Assembly: GCA_002989075.1 (NCBI GenBank)
Contig: PSQN01000012.1
Coordinates: 1,178,001-1,242,000 of the forward strand
From: Arthonia radiata
Taxonomy: Eukaryota > Ascomycota > Arthoniomycetes > Arthoniales > Arthoniaceae
Direction of reading: 5' to 3'
Length of the DNA stretch: 64,000 nt
The translations under genes and the position numbers were made by a program. Shown here piece by piece: positions 29,701-40,583 of this stretch (positions are counted from its first letter, which is position 1; each line of letters starts with the position of its first letter). A model generated the notes under the pieces. It did no database searches and was not told the DNA's origin. It saw nothing but the letters and a program-made list of their open reading frames with translations.

Positions 29701-32700
29701 GCCATCCAACCAGAGCACAAGCCCGGGCTAATGCCTGTATTGCTACGTCTGTTGTATGGCCGTGCTATCGCTCGCACGGGGACAGGTGATCGAGGTGGAC
29801 TAGCTGCCAGGCGCAAAGCCGTATTGTCGTCTTTATCACAGCTTGGAGAACAAGCGCTCAAATATTTTGTCGCTATCGCCATGGATCCACTCGACGTGAG
29901 TCGTGTGGTTTTGAAGACTGATCCGCCAAGCTTGGATGAGATTCAGCTGTCGAGACAGTCAATCTCGACGAAGAAGCAGATCGGCTTGGTGAGGATGGTT
30001 CAAGACATTGCTGCTTCCCTGTCAAACCTGCTTGAGCCTTTGGCGGATAGTCTCGTTGAAGGGTTGATCTTCTGTCTCGTGCTTGCAACTCGACGCTTGG
30101 ACGAAGAGAGTCATGGTGATCAAGTCGAGGATCTGCAAGGCCTGAACGCTGTCAAGACTGTTCGTCAAGAAGGTTTAAGAGCCCTCGGTCTCTTATTCGA
30201 AGCGTGCCCTGACCATGACTGGACATTGTACAAGCCGATCATCATGAAAGATGTGGTATCACCAAGATTGCGAAGTCTGGCGGCGGAGAACGCGCAAGGA
30301 GTGTCTGCATTGTTTCGACTGTTCTCATCATGGTCGCTTAGCCTTGCCACGGTCGATCTACTTCTTGATGCTGACCACCTGATTTTACAATGTCTGGCCG
30401 ACTCGTTGAAAGAGACTTTTCTGAAGGATGAGGTGCGACTTTTCGTTCTGCGCGAGATCTTTGCGAACGTCTTAACGCTGGCTAGTCATGATCAGATGTC
30501 GACTGGTCTTGAACAGAACGACGCCGGTCTCCTGCGACAGTCACTAAGCGCAGATGTTGGACCGAGACTTCTTGACGGTGTGCAGCACCTTCTTCGGAAC
30601 GAGCCTGCCAAAGACGTCTTGGAGGCCTCTATGGAGATCGTGGAGCAGTTACAGCCACTCATTGGAGATGAAGTTTCCGTCAAGCCATTTGTTGAGGTGG
30701 CGGTATCGCTCGTGGATCCTGACCGAAAACACATAAACCACGTCGTTCGTGCAAGGTTGTTGCGGACTTTGGAGGCCTATCTGCCACGTTGCCAGCTCTT
30801 CATTGACGACCATGAGTTTGTCGCGGCATATGATGTCTTGTCCTCACTCTTCAGCTATTTCCAAGATTCACCAAGCCGTCAGCTCCTCTCCAGGGTCTTT
30901 GTTCTGCTTACTAACGGCGAAGCATCTCTGGAGGTCGTCGCGTCGCTTTGCGTGCGCCTCAATGCTCGGAGTTCCTCGCGTCTTGGAGAAGCTGACGCTA
31001 ACGCACTGGATCAAGCCTTCGCGGCGGCTTCAAACGAGAACGCGATGAACCTATCCGCTCGGCAGTGGCAGCCTCTGCTCCAGAACTTCTTTTACCTCAT
31101 CAAAGACGATACGGATCTATCACCAACTCGAGCAGGCGCCGCAGTATGCTTGCGATCCTTCGTTGAGATGATTGGTGCACCGGAGCCAACACCAGTGTCA
31201 TCATTTTGGTCATTGCAGCGTGGGGAACTAGTCGAGAAAGTCGTGTTGCCAACGCTTCGCAAAGGTATTCGAGATCCCTCAGAGACGATACGAGGTGAAT
31301 ATTTGCGCATCTTGGAGGAACTGGTGAGGAGGTCTGCGATCGGCTGCGGCGACATGAAGGTTCTTCTCAAGGGTGATGATTCTCCATCTTTCTTCTCAGC
31401 GGTGCTCGGTATGCAACACTCCCAGCGTCTTCATGCCTGGCGTAAGCTTGCGTCGGAAGCGCACAACATCAGCGCGAAAAGTATTTCCACGATCTTTGTG
31501 CCGCTGATCGAGACGACGATTGGTCAGGTGAGTGTCAAGAGCCAAAACCTTGTCAATGAAGCCGTGACCTGTCTTGAAAAGATTGTGGAGTCTTTGGGAT
31601 GGAGTCAGTACCGCTTCTTGGTCCAGCGAATGATGGCAGAGAGCAAGCGGTTTGATTCGAAATTATCAATTCGTGTTTTGGCAGCTGTTGTGAACGCTTT
31701 CCATCGGGCAAGACTTCGGAGTAATGAATCGGGATTAGCGCCGTCGCGCCTTGCGGCATCATTACCGGGGGAACACGCGCTACAAAACAACTTCGACAAA
31801 GTTACCCTCCCCAAACTCACCGCGTTTCTCCACTTCAAAAACGAATCTGACGTGGACCTTCGCATCCCCGTTGCAACAATTGCAGCCAAGCTCATCGTTG
31901 CATTGCCGTCTGACGTGATCATTCTACGAATCCCAGCACTTCTCATCGACGTCTGCAACATTCTCAAAAGCAAAGCTCAACAAGCTCGTGACGCGGCTCG
32001 CCGGACTCTCTCCGAGATCGCAATCCTCATTGGCCCCGCACGTTTCGGCTTCATCCTCAAGCAACTTCGCACCAGTCTACCTCGTGGTGCCCAGCTTCAC
32101 GTCCTCAGCTTCACGGTTCACGAGTTGCTCAGAAACCTCGTTCCACACATAGCGCCTGGCGACCTCGACCATTGCATCGACGACCTCATCACAATCATCA
32201 TCAACGACGTCTTCGGCACAGTAGGCGAAGAGAAAGACTCGGAAGATTACCGCAGTCGCACCAAAGAAGTCAAATCACCAAATAAGGCATACGATACGTT
32301 AGAACTGCTCGCTTCAAGAACATCAGTCAAGACAACGTCCATCTCAGCTCCGAAATTCACAGCAGCTACGAGTGTTGAACAACCTTTGTTTCAGATCCTA
32401 GAACCACTACGCCGGAGAATGGAGCAGAAAACGGACCCATTTCAGAAGCTATGGAACCTGCTGGAGCGGCTCATCAAAGGCTTAGGTCTAAATGAAGATT
32501 TCATGTCAAAAAATGGATTCGGACTGGTGGCCAACATCCTCAAGGACCCAAGGTTCAATACTCATGCAGAGCTATGCTGTTTCACAGTAATGGCAGCTGC
32601 ATGCATAGTCAAGATGAGGCCTCAAAACGCGGATGGCGACGATATCAAGACCGTTGCCAGTATCATCGTCAAGTACGGACCTGCTCACAACCAGTACCTC

Positions 32701-33261
32701 GTCAGCCAAGCAATGGACCTGGCTGGGTGCTTTGCGGGCTTGGAGCCGTGCCCACTCCTCGGCCAGACCGCCCACCAGCTCATGGTCCTGGTCGAGGAGT
32801 TGTGGCTGGACGGCGGCTTCGGCCCCGCAAAGCACTCGGCCCTGAAGGCGGTGAACAAGTTGTTCACCGTCCAAGCCGATCTGGGAGTTTCGCGCGCGGA
32901 TTTCCGTGGTTTCGCCACCACAATGTTCGCAAAGCTGCTCAACGAGCTCAATGCTGGAGCAGAGCAGACGACGCAGGCGGCGGCCTGCAGATTCTTCGGT
33001 TCGGTGTTGGCGCGGGGGATGGGGGTGGAGGAGTTGGGGGTGGGGGGCGTGCATGGGAAGGCGCTCTTGCTGAAGGTCCGCGAGCTGGCGCACGAGCACC
33101 AGCTCTATGAGGCTATGGGCGCCTACCGGGCCTTCATCGAGAGCGCCTCCCCTGCCGCGGTGGAGGAGGAGGTGGATTGGCTGGTGGAGAAGCTGAACGA
33201 CGGCTCGGCCGTTCAGAAGGGGTGGGCGAGTGGGATGTTGAGGGTGGTGGTGGGGCAGTAG
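26749..33261 (+). CDS. UTP20: Utp20, small-subunit processome HEAT-repeat protein
   Basis: Utp20 (human UTP20/DRIM) is a very large HEAT-repeat protein of the nucleolar U3 snoRNP/90S pre-ribosome, needed for 18S rRNA maturation. The start at 26749 (MSKAMMKRPGAPIQG) is preferred over an upstream in-frame Met because the family N-terminus begins with the KNHRFESFSSRIATTKI segment soon after. The product is 2170 aa in one exon, somewhat shorter than yeast (about 2500). The N-terminal region shows FTAFSEEIEPYCQSL and LLLQYLDKRDVHSLEPLFEL. Helical HEAT pairs run throughout. The middle has DSDDETLPSPGP and KALLVLKKLPSLAEKRSRLF; the C-terminal part has RAGAAVCLRSFVEM and LLGKTRQKA-like helices. The final 400 nt are markedly more G-rich than the rest. 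Its 3' end borders the AT-rich block. Confidence 0.93.
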   Translation: MSKAMMKRPGAPIQGPPLKRKSHTQTTKNHRFESFSSRIATTKIAPFRINEAERKLHADVEDQQSHFRICLDKWRDQNMSSVFTAFSEEIEPYCQSLTMVVHHRADIVNLLLQYLDKRDVHSLEPLFELLVRLADDLWLRFEEHFERCIGAAADIAAAHPDAEAVEWSFDAMTGLFKRFARVLEENLVPLFSLMSPLLGKTRQKAHVSRFSAEAMSFLVRRSASVVSDADESPLEALIEHALNDLADTPEPQRPQYQFGLMTMFSDAIKNTHLRVRESGADIVAALLKRVFALGSHGDDEKLALARQTLEGVLISVIHHTNVETFEPVLNEVLSYCEVTDEGDNCPSNVATAARLVYVIIGVRRGTRISKAAWTRVHMVLQALMITQDDDFSQDPDCAEMIVAALAAAVQYAPLETVTPRINSILARLEKGIFKPLFLQFCMFLNALGPERFASLTFASMRDFITRNWDESRTSILALLSKVTVQPTLTSELALKNLLTECRNLQELIGDGGLPEQMSWLCELDAQMELLIQAPLVSSQAKLHHEIFETFQTTINTVLQDESRAQHATLKHFIFGRALECMLHVSSEAEKHRVDIVTIVEASKYHARSPGYLQALRSMLQDVELVQQLSEDNMSTLVASLKSNLHNPSHELRLLTLQLLMQAFESKHEHAVAHSLRQALNVESSTFDPRNIRTISLMVRNLSHTVSEADCPSWYRQAIAAYCLGLLHIKLTPMWNDAINVLSQCCGSRDSEDFVVSLLVDQLSECAIENIVGAPGPDEGPAELPKRMNEFQCSNLLLVNQIRDKCSQNVVNTSQQLRARFESHNLPRSVDRTQGRSKALLVLKKLPSLAEKRSRLFVPLFLDWFAEYRGSSTGDAQLDSDDETLPSPGPSSRPVVSRDEKKAMLQVFASFENAKSLYQEQEVKQVLKGVLSSGDVNLQRPALQALFAWRDPSIRPYEDDLTNLLDDSQFRDELTVFLHIDDNDSAIQPEHKPGLMPVLLRLLYGRAIARTGTGDRGGLAARRKAVLSSLSQLGEQALKYFVAIAMDPLDVSRVVLKTDPPSLDEIQLSRQSISTKKQIGLVRMVQDIAASLSNLLEPLADSLVEGLIFCLVLATRRLDEESHGDQVEDLQGLNAVKTVRQEGLRALGLLFEACPDHDWTLYKPIIMKDVVSPRLRSLAAENAQGVSALFRLFSSWSLSLATVDLLLDADHLILQCLADSLKETFLKDEVRLFVLREIFANVLTLASHDQMSTGLEQNDAGLLRQSLSADVGPRLLDGVQHLLRNEPAKDVLEASMEIVEQLQPLIGDEVSVKPFVEVAVSLVDPDRKHINHVVRARLLRTLEAYLPRCQLFIDDHEFVAAYDVLSSLFSYFQDSPSRQLLSRVFVLLTNGEASLEVVASLCVRLNARSSSRLGEADANALDQAFAAASNENAMNLSARQWQPLLQNFFYLIKDDTDLSPTRAGAAVCLRSFVEMIGAPEPTPVSSFWSLQRGELVEKVVLPTLRKGIRDPSETIRGEYLRILEELVRRSAIGCGDMKVLLKGDDSPSFFSAVLGMQHSQRLHAWRKLASEAHNISAKSISTIFVPLIETTIGQVSVKSQNLVNEAVTCLEKIVESLGWSQYRFLVQRMMAESKRFDSKLSIRVLAAVVNAFHRARLRSNESGLAPSRLAASLPGEHALQNNFDKVTLPKLTAFLHFKNESDVDLRIPVATIAAKLIVALPSDVIILRIPALLIDVCNILKSKAQQARDAARRTLSEIAILIGPARFGFILKQLRTSLPRGAQLHVLSFTVHELLRNLVPHIAPGDLDHCIDDLITIIINDVFGTVGEEKDSEDYRSRTKEVKSPNKAYDTLELLASRTSVKTTSISAPKFTAATSVEQPLFQILEPLRRRMEQKTDPFQKLWNLLERLIKGLGLNEDFMSKNGFGLVANILKDPRFNTHAELCCFTVMAAACIVKMRPQNADGDDIKTVASIIVKYGPAHNQYLVSQAMDLAGCFAGLEPCPLLGQTAHQLMVLVEELWLDGGFGPAKHSALKAVNKLFTVQADLGVSRADFRGFATTMFAKLLNELNAGAEQTTQAAACRFFGSVLARGMGVEELGVGGVHGKALLLKVRELAHEHQLYEAMGAYRAFIESASPAAVEEEVDWLVEKLNDGSAVQKGWASGMLRVVVGQ

Positions 33262-33414
33262 AGGGCGGCGGCCCTGTTCAGACGTCTGTGTGCTGTGTTT
33301 GGGGTGTGTCCCCGTGCTCTCTAGGAGCAAGACTCTACAAGAGTCTTTGTAATAGTAGAACAACCTGTGTAAAAGACACATTCCACCTGCATTTCTCTTG
33401 TTGTTGCATCTTTG
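33262..33414. other. UTP20 3' flank
   Basis: Short ordinary-composition segment between the UTP20 stop and the abrupt shift to AT-rich sequence at about 33415. It contains a repeated GACTCTACAAGAGTCTT hairpin-like sequence near 33331, a weak candidate for a transcript-end structure. Confidence 0.4.
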
Positions 33415-33857
33415 TACTTAAATAGTAAATTTTATAAAGTTACTTTAGTATTATATTTACTATAAGTTATATTTAATTTACTATTTAAGTAATTTTAGTT
33501 TATATTAATAGTAATATAGAAGTTTTATACTATATTATAATTAATATTTATATATTAAGAAAAATTTTTAAAAGCTTATTTATATCTTTAAGTAAATTTT
33601 TTATAAAATGTTATTTAATTAGCTTTATTTTAATTTATAAAAATAAATGTATATAGTAAAATATAGTTTAATTTAAATTTAATATTTTATTACTTAATAA
33701 TTTAGTTTCTTTATTTTATAAAGAGCTTAAAAGGTTTTTAAGCTTTTATATTAAACTTTATATAAATATAAAGAACTTTTTTATATTAATTACAATAACT
33801 ATAGCTAAGTTAATAATATATTTTATTATTTATTTTTTAGAATATATATATATATAA

Positions 33858-34328
33858 TGTTACGGGCACCAGCCCCAGACGGCCTAGCGCACATCCAAGC
33901 ATCAACCACCGCCAGTCGTCTCAGCCCTACCAGCATCATTCCCGACTAAGCCTACAAACCCGCTGTAGGCATTATCGGACAAGACGGCTATAAAGGCCTA
34001 CATTCCCTATAAACCCGACATAGGCATTGTCGGGTTAACGGATACAGAGGAACTTCCCTATGTACCTTAGACTATATAGCCAGACTAATGACCGACCTTA
34101 GGATAGACTTTAGTCTATTAACTCAATATCTGAATACAAGTTCCTTAACTATATTTAGGTAACGTGCTTCACCTTCTGTCTACTTTAGTCAAGCCCCTCT
34201 CACCCTCAGTAATCTATCTCGCCTCTACTACCTTTTAGTCTCTAGCACACGAGATACCTACTACTAAGGTCGACAAGCACACAAGGCAAGTGAGCCTTAG
34301 TTCGGTCCTCCCAGCAACCGGCGTTACA
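33858..34328. mobile_element. solo LTR, 471 bp, with 5-bp target duplication
   Basis: A GC-balanced island in the AT block begins TGTTACGGG and ends CGTTACA, with TG..CA termini, and is flanked by TATAA on both sides (33853-33857 and 34329-34333). Inside, a phrase like ACCCG(A/C)..TAGGCATT.TCGG occurs twice about 55 bp apart. No internal region is present, so it is a solo LTR left by recombination. The family (Ty3/Gypsy or Copia) cannot be set from the LTR. Its near-normal composition suggests it came after, or escaped, the heavy mutation around it. Confidence 0.75.
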
Positions 34329-34693
34329 TATAAAGTAATATCTTGTTTTTTATTCTTTTTAGTATAAGTTTACTATTTATTTACTAAGTTTTTAAAGAAT
34401 TCTTAAATATACTAAATAATAATATAAATATTATTAAAATTTAATATATTAGCTATTTAAAATCTTTTTTTAATAATTTAAGTTTATTAAATATTTATAA
34501 AGTTAATAGCTTTTTTAAGCTTAAATATCTTTTTTTAAAAAGCTTATTAATTTAGCTTTAAAAGTTTAAATTACTTTATAACTACTTATTATTAGTTTTT
34601 AAACTATAAAAAAACTAAAGCTTAACTTTAAATATTTATTTTTTAAATTAAAGCTTTTTAATAGTATACTATTATTACTATACTAATAGTTCT

Positions 34694-35201
34694 TGTTAAA
34701 AAGGTACAGGGAAGAAGAAGAATACTACTATAAAGAGTAGGAAGACGAGACTAGCTTAAGACTGATACAATACTTAGACTTAGTACAGGTACAATACCTA
34801 GTAGCAAGGAGAAGCTGTTGTTATATTGTCTGTCTTGTTAGCTAAAATTCTCTAGAGAGATTCTAGCTTATATATCTAAGTCTAGCGGCCTGTACAGGAC
34901 TTACTAGATATCTATTCTTTTTAATAGAGGCCAGATAACCTATAACTTATTGCACAAGACAGTAATTCCGTCTATTTAAAACTGTTAGTCTTTAAGTTTA
35001 TTCTATGTTGTCTTAGACTATAAGCCAGCTGTCTAGAATAGGTCGTATAATGCTCCTTTTTGTCTTAGGTCCGGGCTACTAGGCCCGACTCTTTAGATAA
35101 AAGGCTTGTTCTATTTTAGACTAAGACAGCTAATAGGACCTATCCAATACTCTAGGCCCCTAAGGGTTCCGGCTAACCAGCTAGTTAGTTAATTTTTAAT
35201 A
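34694..35201 (-). repeat. Copia 3' LTR
   Basis: 508 bp, matched along its whole length by the LTR at 39591-40099. In window orientation it shares the GGTACAGG start region and the GGCTAACCAGCTAGTT end region with the other LTR. Confidence 0.9.
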
Positions 35202-38200
35202 TACCTCCTTAATCGACTAGTTGTTTTAGCCGGATTGTAAGCTAATTTAAGTTTTAAACGTTAGTATTTTAGCTAAGTCGATTAGTTTTGTTAAACCGTC
35301 TGCTAATTGTTCCTTTATAGAAACGTATTTGAGCTCTATTTGACCTGCCTAAACGTTTTCTCTAACATAGTGATACTGTATATCAATATGCTTAGATTTA
35401 GCTTAGAAGGTAGGGTTTTTTGTAAGTTCTTTTGCCGAATTGCTGTCGGTAAGTAACAGTTTTACCAGCAAAACCGGGGTCTCCGGTCTAATTTAACCGG
35501 CTTGCTCGGGCAAATATATGCTTGCCTGGTGCGTTAGAGCCCGCCGAGTCTTTTTATCCGCAGACTTTTTAAAAGTACCCGCTAAAACGGTAGTAATCGA
35601 ATTTTCTTCGAAAATCCCGGACAGTTCGATAGCAATTAATTAGATAAATAACTGTTCTTTTATAGCTTCTTTAAGAGCTATATATTTAGTCTTATAAGAG
35701 CTTAAGACGACCGTTTTTTATAGCTTTAAATTCTAGCTAAGGGCTCTGTTCCTAAGTAGAAAGATATAGTCGGTAGTCGATCTCCTAGTACCGAGGTCCT
35801 CCCCCCAATCTGCGTTACAATAGCCGGTTATACCGTCTATTAAGGGAGATTTGTAGTAAAGGCTAAGGTTAGGAGTCTTATCTAAGTAAGCCTAAAGGCT
35901 ACTTAAAACTCTCCAGTACTTCTTACTAGGATTCGACATATACCGGGCTAGTAGGCTAGTTATAAAGGCAATATTGGGTCTTGTCTTTGTTATTAAATAC
36001 AAAATCGACCCAATTTGTTGCTGATAATTAGAAATATTGGCACTGCTAGCTTAGTTAGAATTTGGTATCAATTTTGAGCTAACGGATTGCGGTATTTTCC
36101 CGGGCATTCGGCTGTTTTTCTTCGAGTATTTGGTTAAAATTTTAGCTAAATAAGTCGACTAGTCTAGGCAAATTGTTTTTGCCGGGCGATCTCGGGTAAT
36201 TTTAATTTCTAGGAACTTACTAACGTCTTCTAAGTTCTTAACCGTAAGAGTCTTATTTAGTTTCTAGTAGATTTTAGAGATTGTTTTAGTAGAATTGGAT
36301 ACAGCTAATATATCGTCTATATAGACGATTAAAATTGCCTGCTTTCTGGTTCTTCGAATATAAACCGACTAATTAGATACTAGGGGTTCGAAATCTATTC
36401 CTCTTAGTAATTCTCGAAGATAGGCTTTCTACTGTCGGCCAGCCTGTTTTAGACCGTAAAGGGCCTTCTTTATTCGATAAACTTTATTAGTTCCGTTAGA
36501 TAGGCTAGTTAGTTACTCGATATAGACAATCTCGTCTAACTTTGCGTTAGAATAAGCTAATTTTACGTTCTATTGCTTTATTTCCTAGTCTTTCTCTGCT
36601 GCTAAAGCTAGTATAAGCCGGTAGGTAATTAAATTTACTATATTCGTAAAGGTCTCTGTAAAATTAAGGCCGAGTCTTTGCTGGCAGCCCTTAGCTACCC
36701 AGCGGGCTTTAAAAATCGGCTCGCCTTTCGGAGGGTACTTAATCTTCGGCACTCAGCGCCCTTTTAGCGCCTTTTTGTCCGGCAGCAGCTTAGTTAATAT
36801 CTAAGTTTCTTAGTTAGCTAGCTCTTTGAGCTCCGACTATATTGCGTCTAGCTAAAAAGGCCAATTCTTAAATACTCTTATTTCTTTTAAGTTATTAGGC
36901 TCTTTAGTAACTACGATTAAGGCCTGCTCGGCGTATTGTTTTAGGTTATTGTAGAACTCGTTAAACTAATTTTTGTCGGCGTTTTCGTATATAAAATCTA
37001 TTTTCTGGGCGCAATCGGTGTCTACCCGGCCGGGGTCTTCGGTACTTCTGTAATCTAACTCGGTAGGAAGGTTAGACTCGTCTAGAGCTCTAGTTTAGTA
37101 TAGTTCTTGTTTAGATTCGTCCGCTAGTTGTTAAGATATAGGAGGGGTATACTGTTCCTTATATAGAGAACTTCCTTCTTCATTGAGAGGTACCTCTCTA
37201 TTATCTTAAGATTTAGCGGTCGGATTTAGCTTCTTTTTAAACTTAACTTCTAGTTGTTCTTTAAGCTCTTTAGAAATACTCTTAGTTAATCGATTAACTG
37301 TAGATCCCCGTAGATTCTAAACAAATTTTCCTTCTTAGACGTAGACGTCTCTCTCTCAGTAAACTTTTCGGCTATTAAGGTCTAAGAGCTTATATTAGTT
37401 CGATCTATAGTCTATTAGGATATAGGTAGTTACTCTAGCGTCTAGTTTTTTTAGTTTAAGTTCTTTAAGATAAGTAACTGAGCCCTAAATTTTAATAGTA
37501 CTGACATCCAGTTTTTTACTGTATTTTACTTTGTACAGGATAATAAACCCCGGTAATTTAGTATAAGGGGTCCTATTGTAAATATAGGTAGCTGCTTTTA
37601 ACGCTTTACCCTAATATATCTGAGGTAGCCCGGCGGTATAAAGCATTGCTCGAACTTTACTAACAATTGTTCGGTTAAAGCGTTCGGCTCGTTTATTTTG
37701 CTAAGAGGTATACGATACAGATATCGTTAGAATAGCTTCTTTTTATTCTAGAAGCTGTTTTATCCGGCCTTCTCGGTATTCTTTTGCGTTGTTTAAGTAC
37801 AGTCTTTTAAAAAGATGCTCGGACTGCGTTTCTTTCCGAGTAATATAAGTAGATAGTACGTCAAAAACCTAATCTTTAGACTATAGTACCTCGATAGTTG
37901 TATACCGGGTTTTATTGTCTATAAAGCTAGTAAATAATCGACCTTTAAAAGGGGTTTGCGGTACAATTGGCCCGCAAATATCTAAGTAGACTTTTTCCAA
38001 ATAATTGGCCGATTTGTCTAAAGTTTTTCGGCTAACTTTAGCCGTTGCCTTTACTTTAAAGCAAATTTAGCAATTATCTCCCGATTTATCCGAATAATCT
38101 ATTTCTAGGGCAACCTTTTTAAGCTTTTTTAAGGCGTTTTCGCCTATATATCCTATTCGTTAATACTAAAGGTCAGTTTTCGAAGAAATAGTATAAAGAG

Positions 38201-39590
38201 ATCGAACTGTATTAATAGTCTAAGCTTCTATTACTATTAGGCCGTTAATATACTGCCTCTCGATGGTTAGTTGTCCGGTTTAATTAACTTTTGGCTTGTT
38301 TTAGCCAAGAGTTACCTTACCTCCCCTCTTTCTAAGCTTATCGAAGCTTAGAAGGTTAATTCTAAATTCCTTAACAAACAAAACTTTGTCTAAAACAATT
38401 ATTTTATTCTTAAAGAACAGTTTTGCTTTACCTGTTTAGAAGGCTTAGATTAACTTCCCCCCTCTTTAACGAATAATCTGGTTAGTTGGCCGGATATCCG
38501 TTAGAAGGTCAATATTTGAGTAAATATAGCTTATTAAGCCTATATCGAGAATTTAAGAATTAATAAAGTAATTGACTCTGTTTAGTAATACTGTAAAGCA
38601 TTGTTCTTCTTGTAGGTTGGAACTGTAAACAGAAAATATTAAAAAATCGGTGTTTTTAGAGCTTTTGTTAGAATTTAGCTGGAGATTTAGGTATTTTTTC
38701 CAACAAGTTGCCGGTTTATGCCCCTTTTTGTTACAAAAGAGGCATTTTTCTTAGTTTTTACTTAAAGGTTTTAATTTTTCTCTGGTCCTTTGCGTCGATT
38801 TATTGTTTATTGCAGTAAAAACCTTTTCTGCTAGGGTACTACCGCGGATTCGGCGAGACTCGTCTATAAGTTAACTAAATAAGTCCTGTAGACTTATATC
38901 GCTAGTCGTTTGCCGATAGCTTTGGCTAATAATAGCTACCGTGTGCTCGTATTCGGGGGTCAGATTGTAAAGAACGTAGGTAGCTACCACCTTGTTAGGT
39001 AGTGCTAGTCCTCGGGTTGCTAAATTGTCCGTTAATTGCCTAATTTTAGCAAGGTAAAGCTTAAGGTTTTTTACCTCATTAAGTATAGTGCTAAAGAGCT
39101 CCTTGCAAATTAGAAACTTAAAACTAAAACCTTTTGATTCGTATAACCTTTTTAGGCTATCTCAAAGCTCTAAAGAGTTATAAATCCCCTTTATTTAAAT
39201 AAGAAGACCGTTCTCTAGAGTTAGTCGAATAAGGACTACTACCCTTGTCGACCGTTTCTAGCGGCTAGCTTTAATAATATCTTTAGCTAAATAGCCGGAA
39301 AAGGGGATTATAACATTACTGTAGCCCTTTTTAGTTAAAAGGGCCTTTATTCGAATCGATTAAATGTCTCAATTAGTTGAGCCCTTAAGTTTAGGAATCT
39401 TATAGGAGGAGTCTATAGCCGAATATATAGTCGAAGATTTCCAGAAAAAAAGGAAATTCTGTTCTAATAGTTAAATTAGGCTAAAAATTTAGAGTCGATT
39501 AGTAATAGAATCGTTTAGAGGTGCCGATAGGTGGAATATTTTCTAAAAAGGAAATTTGAAAGAAATTAGTGCTAATCCGGGCTTATAACC

Positions 39591-40099
39591 TATTAAAAAA
39601 GGTACAGGAAAGAAGAAGAATACTACTATAAAGAGTAGAAAGATGAGACTAGCTTAAGACTAGTACAATACTTAGGCTTAGTACAGGTACAATACTTAGT
39701 AGCAAGGAGAAGCTATTATTATATTGTCTGTCTTATTAGCTAGAATCCTCTAAAGAAATTCTAACTTATATATCTAAGGTTAGCGGCCTGTACAGAACTT
39801 ACTAGATATCTATTCTTTTTAATAGAGGCTAGATAACCCGTAACTTATCGCATAAGACAGTAATTTCGTCTATCTAAAACTATTAGTCTCTAAGTCTATT
39901 TCGTGTTGTCTTAGACTACGGGCCAGCTGTTTAGAACGGGTTGTATAATGCTTCTTTTTGTCCTAAGTCCGGGCTACTAGGCCCGACCCTTTAGGTAAAA
40001 GGCTTGTTCTATTCTAGGCCGAGATAGCTGGTAGGACCTGTCCGATACTTCGGGCCCCTAAGGGTTCCGGCTAACCAGCTAGTTGGTTAATTTCCAATA
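39591..40099 (-). repeat. Copia 5' LTR
   Basis: 509 bp; the partner of the LTR at 34694-35201. It is slightly less AT-rich than the other copy, so the two were mutated unequally. Confidence 0.9.
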
Positions 40100-40583
40100 G
40101 TTCTTATTTTAGCTATATATTTTAATACTTAAAAAGATATTAAAAAGAGATTTTTATAATCAAGGTTTTAATAGGTTTCTTTATTATTATTATTATTATT
40201 TTAGTTGAAATTATTATTTTTTTTAGTTTATAATTTATTTAGTATTTATTTACTAACTTATAAGTTTTTTTACTTATTATTATTACTAAATTTTATACAA
40301 AAGTTTTTATTTTTTTAAATATTAGCTATATTTTACTACTCTCTATACTTTTATTATTCTATAAATATAAAATAACCGTTATTATATACTTAAGTCTTTA
40401 TATATTCTCTTTAAGCTTAGTACTTATTAATATTAATTATTAATTAATTTTAATATTATTTATTTATTTATATACATATATAAAGCTTTAGCTATACTTA
40501 GTTATATTAAGTTAATCTTTAAGCAATATTAATAAGATATTTAACTACTAGCCGTCCTTTTTATAGATTTAAAATAATTAAAA

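Larger units (their letters stand above)
34694..40099 (-). mobile_element. Ty1/Copia LTR retrotransposon fossil, 5.4 kb
   Basis: A complete-length but heavily broken element lies on the minus strand. LTRs are at 34694-35201 (3') and 39591-40099 (5'), flanked by the 5-bp duplication GTTCT (34689-34693 and 40100-40104). In element order the parts are a Gag-like region (about 39550-38700) with a CCHC zinc-knuckle trace near 38712-38758, an integrase region (about 38250-37050), reverse transcriptase (about 36900-35850) with the catalytic YxDD-type site near 36305-36330, and RNase H (about 35800-35290). A polypurine tract abuts the 3' LTR. The Gag-integrase-RT-RNase H order is that of Copia. It is broken in very many places, with no long open frame. 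The LTRs are roughly 90% alike by eye and differ almost only by transitions, so RIP and not age explains most of the divergence; insertion may be fairly recent. Confidence 0.9.
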
